From: Liolophura sinensis
Lineage: Eukaryota; Mollusca; Polyplacophora; Chitonida; Chitonidae
Assembly: GCF_032854445.1 (NCBI RefSeq)
Contig: NC_088295.1
Coordinates: 10,341,385-10,405,384 of the forward strand
DNA: 64,000 nucleotides
Direction of reading: 5' to 3'
Part shown: positions 46,956 to 60,300 of the stretch, piece after piece
How the letters are laid out: every line of letters starts with the position of its first letter
Numbering within the stretch: position 1 is the first letter of the stretch
Notes under the pieces: model-generated
What the model was told of the DNA's origin: nothing
Database searches by the model: none
The model's input: the letters and a program-made list of their open reading frames with translations, nothing else
Position numbers and translations under genes: made by a program

Positions 46956-48109
46956 CACCTACGATTTTGCCACAGGTGTTTTGTTGTTAGGTCACTTTGA
47001 GAATCACCTCCGTTTTGGAGATGATGTTAACTGGCAGGTGATTCTTTCATACATTATTAATTGTGTGTTGAGTGCAAACAAGAATTGTAAAGGTGTGGAC
47101 TCTCAGCCGGGACCATTTCAAAAGTGTAAGGTTTTTAGGTCACATGTGTTGTGTTGTTTAGGCATGTCTATTCTATAAACTGTCAAAAACATGTATCTAT
47201 GCATATTTTTTGTAAAACGTCCTATACTTTTTTCTATATTTTTTTAAGATGGGTGCTGAGAGCCCTGAAGGGAAAAGCTCTGTTATGACTTGCTATCGCA
47301 CAAGATATACATTTTGCGGAAGGAAATGTTCTAAAATTATTGTATATTTGGATTTTTTTAACTCTTGGTTTTGGACAGCTGTTTTTACCCCTCAGCCCAC
47401 TTACTTTTAGGTATGAGATTTTTTTTCACTTTATGGAGGAATTCCTATTTTTTGTCAAAAGATCTGTTGGAAAAAATTGCTAAAAAGTACCAAATTATTA
47501 AATATGTGAGACAGTTTCCGCTGTTTCACCCCATTGTCCGTCTCATCACTCACTTCAGCTGTTACCAAAATGTTTTAATTCAATTATCTTTACAGAAAAG
47601 TTTGTTGTGCTTGTTCTTCTGTACTCCCTTAGTCAGCCTTTTGAGATTGAAAAAAAAAATTCAAAAATATTTCTGATGTTTGATTAACTTTATTTTTATC
47701 AAAATTTATATTTGGTGCCAAAACTACCGAACCAAATACAATGAAACTTTCAATGATAAAATCATTACTGTTACATATAAGCATTATTTATCAAAAGCAT
47801 TAAAAAACTAGTGAATAAAGCATAAACACAATTGTAGGAACAACATACTGGTTTGTTGTTCCCAAGACATTTTTGGGACATCAATGCTCTTGCCATATTT
47901 TGGAACTACATTGATTGTAGCTATGGTTTTGTGTAATATATTAATTCCATTGTAAATATTTATATGTATGGACAAAGCTGTGCATGTGTAGATGGGTGGA
48001 CTGTGATAGTACCTGAATCTGAACCAACTTCTTGCAGAGAAGGTGGAATAATCTTGAATTAGTTAATTATTATTATTATTTCTAAATTCATCAATATTTC
48101 ATCCTCTCT

Positions 48110-48320
48110 GAGTTCATCATTGCTTTATCTTCTCAGAATTCATCATTATTTTATCTTCTCTGAGTTTATCATTACAACATATTCTCGTTTATCACTACTC
48201 CATCATCAGTTCATCTCTGAGTTAATCATTACTTCATCTTCTCTAAGTTCATCATTACACCATGTTCTCCTAGTTAATTGTTACTTCATCATTACTTCAT
48301 CCTCTTTAGGTGGATCATCT
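48110..48320. repeat. decayed minisatellite of TCATCATTACTTCATCTTCT units
   Basis: About eight irregular copies of a 26-32 bp unit with TCTGAGTTCATCATTA. Intergenic. Confidence 0.75.
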
Positions 48321-48580
48321 GTTTGTTTTCTCTCAGATCATTATTTGATTACTTCAGCCTCACCCGTCATTGATTCTTTTTCTTCTTACGTGTATACCCT
48401 GGTTTGAACGGCTATGTTGAACCAGACTTTCAATGTATCCCAAAACATACTTGTTATACTATTGATGTATACATTCATTGGATCATATATGTGTGAATAA
48501 CATTGTGATGTGTGTCTATCTGTCAACCTAATAAGGGTTTGCCAATTGAGAAAAGCAAGCAGTATGTATCAAACTGAGTT

Positions 48581-48636
48581 GGGTGCTGGGGAGGGGGGGG
48601 GAGGGGTAAGTGTGCTGGGGGTAATGAGGCGTGGGG
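48581..48636 (+). other. G-rich tract
   Basis: Several runs of three or more guanines, including one of eight or more, within 56 nt. It could form a G-quadruplex on the plus strand or in a long receptor 3' UTR. Confidence 0.5.
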
Positions 48637-49059
48637 TATATCACTACTACATGTACTTTCCTGGATTATGAGAATATATGTCATAATCCGGTCCCTAAAA
48701 CTGAGGTTGTGAATGTATATGTATGTATACATTTCTGCAACTGAGATCTTGTTTTACATTAGTACAGATTGTATATTTTGATTACTAGAGGTATTGGTGC
48801 CATATACAAGAGTATCAAGCCCAATGATCTACCGTCACAGCTATACCTAGAAACAATCTGTACATCAATATATGCTATTGACACTTTGATGTCTAATTTC
48901 TTTTCTATGGTACATCTTGTGGTTGTCACGGAAGGGGAAAATGGGCTGTCCATTGTTTGTATATCTGAAGGACTAGCATATGATTTTCTGCAGGTGAATG
49001 TAGAGATAAAATATATTGGTTGTGATAGAATGCTGCTGTTGGAGATGTTACTTTGTAAC

Positions 49060-49390
49060 CAGCAGATGTGATGTAACTTTATAACCAGCAGTTGTAATGT
49101 AACTTTATAACCAGCAATTGTGATGTAACTTTGTAACCAGTGGATGTAATGTAACTTTGTAACCAGTGATTATGATGTAACTCTGGAACAAGTGGTTGTC
49201 ATGTAACTGTGACCAGTAGTTGTGATGTACATAAAACTGTTACCAGTGGTTGTCATGTTACTTTGTAACCAGTGATTATGATGTAACTCTGCAACAAGTG
49301 GTTGTCATGTAACTCTGTAACCAGCAGTTGTGATGTACATAAAACTGTTACCAGTGGTTGTGATGTAACTCTCTAGCCATCAGTTGTGAT
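49060..49390. repeat. minisatellite of about 26-30 bp, roughly 11 copies
   Basis: Unit GATGTAACTTTGTAACCAGT plus GGTTGT with variants; an ACATAAAACTGTTACC variant appears twice. Confidence 0.85.
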
Positions 49391-49417
49391 GCATAACTAA
49401 CCACTGCTAACCACTGG

Positions 49418-49470
49418 TCCATAATGCTGGCCGTCATCATGTAAGTGAAATATTAAATAAATAAATACAA
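49418..49470 (+). mobile_element. SINE (main family), 3' fragment
   Basis: CCATAATGCTGGCCGTCATC, AAGTGAAATATT and AAATAAATAAAT tail only. Confidence 0.8.
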
Positions 49471-50227
49471 AAATGTGTAATGCTTTAACCACAGCATGGT
49501 TCATACCTAACCTTGTAAGCATATATCTTGTAGCAGCTTGATATACCATACAGTCCAGTCATGCATGTTTTCTGCGGGAGTTTAATGATCTGTTTTTGTC
49601 AACAAGTTCAAGATTGATGTTGTTGACCTGTATGTGAACCAGCCAAATCTCAGACATACATGTACATGTAAATTACCTGTTTGTTCCAGGTTATTGGCAG
49701 ATCAAGTGCTGTTTTAGTGTGTCAGAGTTTTATTTTTCCCCTCTCACTTTTAGTGTAATACATGATCAATAGATTTCTGTAATCATTGTATACTTGTATT
49801 TATATAAATATGTAACCTAGACATATTGAAGATTCATATGAAGCCCCTTATTGACCCAAGGGTGCAGACGCTACATGAGGAGGTTTACATGTGATAAACT
49901 GTTGAGAATTATGTATACTTCAGCCTTTTTCCGTTGATTCCCTCCACTGGTCTTTTCCCCCCTAGAATTGGGCTAGATCATTACATTAGTTATCTCAGCA
50001 TGTATATTGATCGCATTTAATCAAATTACTTCTTATCACAATTCTCTCTGGATATATTACTCAATAAATTATTTTTATGTAAACTTTGGTGGTCTCTCCT
50101 TTTTGTACTTGACATGTCTGCCAGCTACATGAGCTACAATAAATGAAAAATTGGTAACAAATTTGATATGATTCGGGTCGAAGGGGCCACTTGTGTGGGT
50201 TTTTACACAGGCTTAACATCTTCCGCC

Positions 50228-50352
50228 AATATTTATCTGATTTGTATTTTATGCCGAACTCAAGAATATTTCACTAATAGGACGACGGTGAGCATTATGG
50301 TGGAAGGAAAGTAGGTAGGGCCGACGGAGGAAACCCATGACCATGCGCAAGT
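50228..50352 (-). mobile_element. SINE (main family), 3' part, diverged
   Basis: Reverse copy with CTCAAGAATATTTCACT, GAGCATTATGG and AACCCATGACCATGCGC. Head absent. Confidence 0.8.
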
Positions 50353-50394
50353 GTCTGGGATGCCCACTCGCATACGTCCATCATTTACATGTAT

Positions 50395-50482
50395 GTACAT
50401 CAAAAGTGAGAAAGTTCGACGTTCTTTCAAGAATATATGTACATCAAAAGTGAGAAAGTTCGACATTCTTTCAAGAATATAT
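50395..50482. repeat. 44-bp tandem duplication
   Basis: TGTACATCAAAAGTGAGAAA then GTTCGACRTTCTTTCAAG occurs twice in a row with a single difference. Confidence 0.9.
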
Positions 50483-51186
50483 GTAGACCTTAGTATAGAC
50501 ATAACAACAGTGAAGGACATATTCTTGCTGGCAGCATACATGTAACTAATTCGAGTGGCGCATCTCGAATCCGAGTGAGTCCAGTATTTGTGTACAGTCA
50601 GCACCCTATATTCATGAGGGAAAATACTGCGAGCTCAACAAATTTTAAGTTAACTTAAAATTAAGGTGAGGGCATTTTTATGGCAATCTACCAGTAAAAT
50701 TTATTAAAATTTTCTGACTTTGTACAAACATCAAAGAAGACGAGACATTGCAAATTCAGCAGATTTGTTGCATTTTAACCTAACACCCTTCATGATCGAA
50801 TCCAGTCCAGTAACGGTAGGCCCCAAGGCTCTTTCATTCTAATTTACTGGATATGCTCTGATATATCATGAAAGTCGGTGCACTGTTAACCTGACATTCA
50901 AAGATAGAGATTGGCCATATCAGAAATTGTGCAGATTAGGCCTATATTAATTACGAAACCGCGTGGTATATTAAAATAAAAATCTGCATATTAACGTCTA
51001 ATTCGCTAGGCTAATTTATGTTGCATGAGTCCTACGGAGTGAAATTTAAGACCTGCTGTAAATTTCTAGTGACAAAGACGCTACAGGATTTGAATTGTTC
51101 ACCGTACCGATGTCTCGTGGACCGTTGAAATTTTCAGAAATAGGTATGAAGGATTTGAAACACGAGACACACATATATTACAAACT

Positions 51187-51192
51187 TTTATT
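51187..51192 (-). terminator. poly(A) signal of the protease gene
   Basis: On the minus strand AATAAA lies about 25 nt after the TGA stop, giving a very short 3' UTR. Confidence 0.6.
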
Positions 51193-51217
51193 ATTATTAT
51201 ACAAGGAAATATTTGTC

Positions 51218-51379
51218 TCAGTTTTCTTCTATTGTGGTTTTGATCCAGTCAATATAGTGATTTATCCGTGTGTAAATGCCAGGGAACTCGTACTGTCCAC
51301 AGTGATACCCTCCCGACGAAATTCCCGCCAAATGCCACGAGGTCTCCTGTAAGCACAGGATCGGTCCTCCGGAATCGCC
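51218..51379 (-). CDS. protease exon 12: catalytic serine and C terminus
   Basis: Starts in phase 0 with GDSGGPILC (Ser195), then GISSGGYHCGQYEFPGIYTR, with Gly216 and Gly226 open for Arg/Lys substrates, and ends DWIKTTIEEN-stop. Acceptor TTCCCCAG. Confidence 0.95.
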   Translation of the reverse strand, partial: GDSGGPILCLQETSWHLAGISSGGYHCGQYEFPGIYTRINHYIDWIKTTIEEN

Positions 51380-54300
51380 CTGGGGAAGAAAAGCTAAAAG
51401 TAAATTACTCAAAATTAAAAACTTTATTCAAGTATAATACCATATCCTTCAAAGCATATTGGCTATCCTCCAGTAAAATACGAACATAACAATAATTTGA
51501 AATGTAAATAAAGTGTCTCTCATAACAGTTCACAAGCTATATACATGTATACACGTGTACAATAACGTCATTTTTTTGCACTGTGACATGCACGTGTAAA
51601 TTAGCATCCTTTTGCTTTGTGAAATCCACGTGTACAGAGGGAAATGTTGATCTCTGCTTTGCGACCCATCCATTATCAGAGTGAATGAATGAATGAATGC
51701 TTGGGTTTTAACGTCATACCTAACAAGTTTTCAGTCATGTGACGATGAGGGGTCATCAGGTCTTCATCAACAGATGTGTGGTTTATAGCACTGATATACT
51801 ACATGTAGGTCTATACATGGTATGTATGGTACATCTATGTATAAGCTACGTATATATGGTATGTATGTATAAGACTTCCACATTGGTATATACCACTCAT
51901 TCATAACCCTTTAATGGCAAGACACACAAACCAACATATAGTTTTGAGTAAATATTTGTATGAGACACCAATCGTCAACCATACTGAACGTTCCAGGTCA
52001 GCAATCCCAAGGCAGAAATTCAAAAAAAAAAAAAAGCTCAACACAAACCACTGGAAGTCCAGCTCATGCTGACATCCTCTGCTGTCGTACGTGGGAAGGT
52101 CTGTCAGCAGCCTGCGGGTGGTCGTGGATTTCCCTAGGGCTTCTGGTTTCCTCTCACCGTAATGCTGGCCGCCGTCGTGTAAGTGAAATATTCTTAAGTA
52201 CGGCGTAAAATACCAATCAAATAAATAAATCAATCAACACAAACCACCAAAGGGCAAAGAAATTAGCCTATATAACTCATGAAAATAGGCCGTAGTCATG
52301 TAAAATATAAACAGTCAACACTTTCAATGATATAGGCCTACCGAAAAAACGCGAATTCAAACCGTATATCTTGCTATAGTTGGACATTCCCCTCATGCAT
52401 ACTGTCTCAGAAGACGATAATAGAAGGACTTATTGTCATCAAGAAACTAGATTGAAGGCGTTTGATGGAATATGCTATACATGCTGACTTTTGTACTAAT
52501 AACCTGTGACGTTGATTTAAATTATCAGGCAATATGCAATATCAAGCAAATCTGACAATGCATCAAACAATGAACGATACAATAATTATAATTATCTAGA
52601 TATAACTTAAAGAAGGCTTCATAATCTCTAACACCGACGAATCTATGGGCTGTATGTACATGTATACATTAAGTCGCAGATAAAAAATTATATAAACTAT
52701 ATATTGACTCCAGTGAGAAATGTTATACGGGCTAAAGACAATAAATAAATCTCAATAGACACATATAAGAACGTTTTCTCGAAGGTATTTGTTAAAAAAT
52801 TGTTTTACTTCATTTTGTTAATGTATACAGACAAAGTTCCTCTCACCGCGCAAGTGTCCCGGCCGCCCTCCTCCGCCGCTGCACACAGGACCCCGTCATC
52901 TATAATCGCGAACCCCTTAGCTGGGTGACTGTCTGATATGTTGTAATAGCGATGCCAGCACACATCTGTGCTGATTATTGGAATTGTCGCTTGCATGGGT
53001 ACGTTGTTTGCGCCTGTTCGGATTTCTACATAAAAACACAAAATATACAGTTAACACATACTACATTTACTATGCCCTATTCCAGCAGATGTCAATTTGG
53101 AAAATAGAACACTTACAGGTGAAGAGGGGGTAACCTAGGCCTGTCTGGTTTATGTTTTCCAATTCTTAAAATGTTGCTGCACCATTGGTTGTCATATTTC
53201 TTTGGATCAGAAACCTGAGTATATATGTGGCTTTAAGACAGATGAAAACATGAGATTATTGTCAGTTTGTGACACAGAGGACAAACATAGCAGTCGATCT
53301 GACCCACCTTCCTGTATGCCTCCCCACCCTGTGATCACACAGTGGTCCTTCACACCCGCACCCACATCATCCAGACACACCGTCCGTGCGTAACTCGACA
53401 TCGGTACAGCCTCCTTCAGTTTTATTAAGCAAATGTCGTGTGATATTGGCTTTCTATCTGAAACACACAAAGAGACCAACTCAATGAACAAAAGGCTATT
53501 ATATGGTTGAAAAGTCTAGAACTAATACCTTATTAGACCAGACTGACTTGGAAGCCTTTGCTTCCAACTCATCCGTTGTGCCTCTTCATTTTCAAAATTA
53601 AAGTTTTTGGAATAGTTATTTGTGTAATTGATCTTTTCGTCGTGCTTTAAGAACAAAATGCTGTAGTATCTGGAGTTATGTGCTGAAAAACTGGTAAGCA
53701 CATGAAAAAGACATCTTGTGGACGTTGGATACATTCCTGTTAGCCGGAACAGTATTATATATATATATATATATATATACAGACCTACTAGTGATATATG
53801 CAATATAACGGCTATAATCTATTTAAACCTTCTTTAAGATATCGGGGCCTCCGTGGCTCAGTCGGTTAGCGCGCTAGCGCAGCGTAGTGACCCAGAAGCC
53901 TCTCACCAATGCGGTCGCTGTGAGTTCAAGACCAGCTCATGCTGGCTTCCTCTCCGGCCGTACGTGGGAAGGTCTGCCAGCAACCTGCGGATGGTCGTGG
54001 GTTTCCGCCGGGCTTTGCCCGGTTTCCACCCACCATAATGCTGGCCGCCGTCGTATAAGTGAAATATTCTTGAGTACGGCGTAAAACACCAATCAAAAAA
54101 AAAAAAAAAAAAAAAAAATCTTTAAGATATCCTTTGTGTAAACTCTGTCAAAAAAGAAACGCAACCCCTGTCCTCGGATATCAGAAATTCGTTCGAATAA
54201 AGTTACTGCTTCCAAACTAAATTTTAGCCAAATGTAATGAAATTATACACCTTTTTAATGAAGATTACCATAAAAACAACTGCCTTTTCTCTCCTAAGTG

Positions 54301-57300
54301 TATTTTATTGCTTATGACGTCACAACGCATGGACTGATCCTGTTGACGTCGCACACAGAACCATTCACATGCAAATCATGTCAATGGCAGTTATAGTGTG
54401 GGGGTGTATAAAAGCCCATGTGCTTTCGTATTTTATTCATTCATTCGTCGACGAAAGGCAGTCGGTAAAATGCCGCGACTGAGTGCTGCCGACCGAAATA
54501 TCGTCATTGGTCGTCTTCAAGCCGGAGAAAGTTTTGGTACTATTGCACGACACCTAAATGTTCACAAAACAACGATATCCCGACTTTGGAGCCGTTACAA
54601 CAACTTTAATTCGACCAACGATCGCCCGAGAAGTGGAAGGCCAAGAATCACGACCCCACTTCAAAATCGGTACATCCGGGTCCTTCACCTGCGTAATCGG
54701 CATGCCCTACCAACCGTGACTGCCACACAAATACCAGGTTTGAGGAGAGTGTCGGCTCAAAAGATTAGGAACCGTCTGAAAGAAGCGGGTTTACGTGCCT
54801 GTAGACCAGTTGTTGGACCTGTACTACGCCCCTTACATCGACGCCTACGACTCAGGTGGTGCAACAACGTAAGGATATGGACTTTACAAAACTGGAGGCG
54901 CATCTGGTTTTCTGATGAATCCCGTTTTCTTTTGACACGTCACGACGGAAGACAGCGTGTGTATAGGAGACGTCATGAACGCTTTGCGCCCATCTGCGTC
55001 CGGCAGGTGGACAGATTTGACGGAGGCAGTGTTATGGTTTGGGGAGCCATCTCGTACAACCAGAAATCAGGCTTAGCGATCGTTCCAGGGAACCTGACAG
55101 CCCAACGTTACATCAACCACGTGTTACAGCCTCACCTTCTCCCGATTATTGACCGACAGACACAGCTTTTTCAGCAGGACAACGCCAGGTCTCATACTGC
55201 ACGTGCAACAATGAACTTTCTGCAGGATTCCAACGTCAATGTCTTGCCGTGGCCCTCTAAGACCTCAACCCTATTGAACACCTGTGGGATACTCTGGATC
55301 GACACGTGCGTCAACGTCAGCCACCGCCACAGACGCTTCAACAACTCCCCGTTGCGTTACAGGAGGAGTGGAGGGCCATTCCCCAGGAGAGAATCCGGCG
55401 TCTTATCCGTTCTTGTCCAAGGAGATGCCGTGCAGTGATTGCAGCTCGCGGTGGTCATACGAGATACTGAGGAAGACGCCCCCTGGTGAGCAACTGGTGT
55501 CTGTGAGATGACTTTCGAAAAGACAGTTTTAAACATGACCATCTTGATTATTATTCTGCCAAATGTCTGACTTCTGTCTTCAATAAGAAAAAAGTTGTGC
55601 CGTCCTAAAACTAAATATTAAAATCTCTAAAATACGGGGGTTGCGTTTCTTTTTTGACAGAGTTTATGTAAATTGCATGAAAATGAAATAAACTGGGATG
55701 CTTATAACATCTTTTCATTTAAATCATCTAAATATTAAACACAGGTTTAAAATATAGCACGGAAACATAGACGACTGGAAGAAAGTGATAGTATAAGCAT
55801 CATGTATGCATCTCCGGTATTCCCCAAGTGAGAAAGTTCTGAGCTGATATATAATTTCCACTTTCCAAGCTGTACACAGCGGCGTTTCGAATGGGAAAGT
55901 GTGTTTAAATATTTAACACTAAGACAACTGCTTATTCTAACACTAATGTTATAAGTGCACATATCTACTAGAGGGTTTTGTTCACGCGAGTAATGGGCCC
56001 TCCATCCGTGATTTCATTGCGACCTAACTGCTGGAAAGCAACTCGATCAGATACTCGTGGGACATTCATGTTTATGTGCATCCCTTTATTTCATCGTCTC
56101 CAGTTCAAAGAGATCTACGTGGTTTAGTAAGTAATATTTGTACTCACTGATAAAAACTGCATGCGGAATAATTTTTTCTACTTCGTATATTTCTGTTGTT
56201 TCCTCATCCTCCAGTAAAGTGTGTTCTCCAAGAGCAGCGCTCCAGCTTGTAACGTCGTCCAGTCCTTCGTAAGTCGTGTTGCTGTGAAAACAAATCACAC
56301 AAACAAATATATACAAAACATAGATATGTCACTCATCGGCCTGTATTTCACACAATATCAACGACTACGTTCTGCGGCTCACATATACTGCCATAAACAT
56401 ACAGAGCCAAGTTGTAAACTGTGACGGCTCCTGGTACTGTTTGGGCCTCCTTGATCATCGAAATCACAAAGGAAACGCAATACATTATGTGTAAATACTC
56501 AACTTATGGACTCTAAACAAGGCACGAAATTAAAAAAAGCTGTAAGGAAATCGGAGGTGTTAACATCCTGGAGAATAACCAGTTCGCATAAAGTTTGTGA
56601 AATGTGAAGAATACACGAACGCAGGGTAAATGATATTGTAGGTATTTTTTATTTTTTTGTTGTTGTGAAATGCCGGGTAGGATTACAAATGGCAGCAGGC
56701 AAAATTTCATCCAGAAAGTTCATCAGATGGTGCTGTGAAGAAGAGCTGCTGGAGAAGGCATAGACGAAAGCATGTGCTTGGTAAAACAGCTCAGTGTTAC
56801 TGCTGACGTTATCATCAGAAGAGACGTTTAGGTTGGACGCTGAAACATCGTCAGTTGCATACATGTACATGTGGAAACCACCGACTGTATGCTGGAGCAT
56901 GGGGTTTATAATTACCTGACACAATGAGCTGCTGACACTACCCAGTTCGGATGGACGAGGCTACCACCACACAAGTGAGAAAAGTAATGATCACTGAAGT
57001 TTCTAAACGGATGGAATTCAGAGAACTTGAGGGACACGAGCCATGGCCACTGGCCCACGCTGACAGGGTACCCTCCCGCCACCCGCTTCCGCCGGCTGTG
57101 AGGAAACGTGGACCGCCCACATCCAGGTGCCACCTCTGTCCAAGCAGCAACGCAAAATCCCAGGTAAGTTAATATCCCAGGTAAGTTAATATCCCAGGTA
57201 TGTTAATATCAACGCACATAAAAATTACGATATATAAGGCCAGATTTAGAGAGGCTATACACCAGAGATTTTGAAAAATCCATATTCATTAATAACATGA

Positions 57301-60300
57301 TACTTTCTCCATTTACCAAGAAGAATTCAAATTAACACCTGCCACAAAATACCAGACTCGTACCAGTAATTTTTATAGTTTTAAATTTATTTTTAAAGGC
57401 GACCCACATTGCAAGCTTTAGGAACCTTATTATCGAGCCTGACGTGGCTGATATTTTGTGCAAGGTATATTACTTGGGCTAGCTATTCTAAAATGAAAGC
57501 AACGATTTGATTGCGTTGATTGATTATCTGCAAAAAATCTCCGCTTTTGGCACTGGAAAGATGTAACTTAATGTCAACAGGAATATATGGGAATAGATAT
57601 TGGCTGTTGGTAACCTACCTCGCCAAATGTCTGGATTCAGGAAAGAAAACATGAAAAAGAAAAAGAAGTGAAACATTTTGATCACATTCATTCATCATTG
57701 CTTATAATTACTCCATAATTTAACATCGGTTCAACAAAACACTTGAACAAAATATTAACCAAACAAAGCGTATAAGATGTTACCAAAAGGGGAAGTGATT
57801 GTACTTACCACAGCCCAAGGCAGATGCAGTTCCTGATAATTTAGCCGGTGAAATAATTTCACTGGAGTTTAATGATAAACACTGTAATCTTATTGGGCGA
57901 GGAAATACCAATGAAAGTTTTTGACTATCCGGGTTATCGTGAATGGAAATCTGTGGATCAAAAACATATGTTTACATGTTTTGATGTATAACAAACTCCT
58001 AAAAGACATCAAACACTGTTATTAACTGTTGGCTGCAGCTTTTCGTCAGGAGATTTTTCCAGTGCCTGGATATTTGCGGTGGTTTACTCCAGATACTCTG
58101 TTTACCACCACTGAAAACCTTGATCGAAGCCATATAAGTGAAAAATAACAGGGTTACACATCAGTTAAATAATTAAATGAGTGAAAACAAATGGAATCAG
58201 TACACGTTGTTTTGTTGTATGGTTGCACATTTTCAGTAGTTAAACATAAATTTGCACAACCAGGACAATCGTAGATGTAATGACATGAACAAAAAAAACC
58301 CCAAAACAAAACAAAACAAAACAGTTGTATCATTATTATCAACGTGCACACGAACATGTGATCAGACAAATAAGAATGATCGACCTTGAAACTTACACGC
58401 TTCAGTAATTTATACACCATGAACAATATTGTGAAACGGAATCTTTCACGTAGGAAGTCAATATTTTCTCTTGTATATCTGTATAAAGTTTACCTGTTTG
58501 ACATCGATGCTGTGGAATGTTCGACACGTTCGGCTGTAGGTCACGTGTATGCTGTCATTAGCGCCTTGTTCAAAATGGCCTCCCTGAACGTAAAACGTTA
58601 TTTCTGTGACCAGCTTTTCAGATTTAAAATTCACAGCCAGACCATCATTTTCGGTAACTATATTGGTTTGGAGATATTTGCTGCATTCAAAAATTCCTGG
58701 GAAATGAAAACAAGGGATGGCAATGTATATAGGTGTATACCATTTATTTATGTTATTGTTCTCTAACGCCGCACTCAAGAAATTTTCGTTCATACGACGG
58801 TGGTCAGTTTTATGAGTGGAATAAATCAAAGTGCCCGTGGTAAACCACCGACCTTTGGTAAGCCACGGACAAACTCTCGGAGACGATAGTTCTGTTTATT
58901 GTCACCAAGGTTCCTCGCACAATAAAACAGATTGAACAGATATCTATACAAGAAGAAAATTACACGTTTATTTGAAGTTTAATGGTCAGTTGCAGCTTAT
59001 TCTACGCACTCATCTGGTCATGTTATCACAAGAACAATTAAACATAATGATGCATTAAAATACGACTCTCTAAACTTTCTAAAGAAATGCTGGTGTTAAT
59101 ACAAAAATCCAAAGATAAAGCTTCTCCTTGACTCGAATTTGATGTCACTGATTGTGGAGTGATCAGCTTACCACAACCAAGAAGGTCCATCTGGACAGCC
59201 ATCGGCTCGTCAGGGTGATCATTTACGGTCGGGGAAATCATCAGGCATTTGGTTTGGATAGGATCAGCCACCTGAACTGTTATAATGCCGGGAGCATTGG
59301 ACAGCTCATCAAACGCAACCGTGAAATCCTGAAACGTAATTGTCTAATGCTGAACCATGAATTTCGGATTTATTCAAATGTTTGACTCAGTGTTGTTAGG
59401 ATGATAACAATCATTATGACGACGTTAGACCCACTTGACAAAAATCTACACTAAAGCTATTGTCCAAATTGTTCAAAAGTGAATTAACAATTAAGCTTGG
59501 TATTAACTTAAATCTGGACTAAAGTCCACAGAATTTTGTATTAGAATAAGACTGGAATTAAGACTTAAGCCTGGCTTAAGGTTTGATATACTTTTAAACA
59601 AGTGGCCCATGGTATTCTTAACAAATACGATGTACAAATCTGTCGGTGATCAGCTTCCCATATGGATTCATTTATGTGAAATAACCAGCATTTCCAAAAT
59701 ACACGTACAATCGCGAAACTTTTGTTTCACATATTTAAAAAAGGCAAATTTCGCTAACATCGTTTCTTTTCACCTCTATAGTATATCGCCCTGTATTGTT
59801 GACGTTGCCCAGTGTAGCACAGTCTTCTCCCCAAACCACCTGGAAGTGTGATAATCTCTGGCCATGGCTCACATCGTGTCTCACCATGAACGCTGTCACT
59901 AACACTTCTGTCTCAAAAGTCAACTGTTGGAAAAAAACTCGCGGTTATCTTTCAGTTTACGATAGAGCTGACAGGACGTAGGAAAGAAAAGGTCATGCTG
60001 TTAGCTTTTGCATTGTTTTAATGTTATTGCATGTTAAACGTGATGACAACACAGCGATTACAACGTTAATCCAGAAACGTGTCGTGATATTTAAGAAGCA
60101 CCAGAACAGAGAAAATAAGCTTTCTGTAAGTCACCATCCTGTCTCCATCCATACTCCACGTGATCACCTTATAATTAGGAGAATGAATTACTGAATAAGT
60201 GATAAGGCTGACTGTTGTTTAACGCCATTCTCAAGAATGTTCAATAGACTGCAAGTTTGCGTACTTTTATCCAGGCATTCGAGCTGTTAGCACTGACGGT

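Larger units (their letters stand above)
45939..51186. other. receptor 3' UTR and intergenic stretch
   Basis: The two genes converge here. The receptor mRNA end is not certain: AATAAA occurs at 46786-46791 (in a SINE-like tail) and 46950-46955, among later ones. No coding gene is supported; open frames at 47365-47676 and 48120-48407 lack domains. Repeats are listed separately. Confidence 0.5.
53458..56147. other. protease intron 9 with SINE and Tc1 insertions
   Basis: Holds a full-length SINE and, 22 bp after it, a Tc1-like element; also an (AT)n run at 53756-53780. No other gene. Confidence 0.7.

Noticed and set aside
54398-54469. Upstream extension of the transposase frame
   Set aside because: The family start MPRLSAADR fits at 54470; the extension has no transposase similarity.
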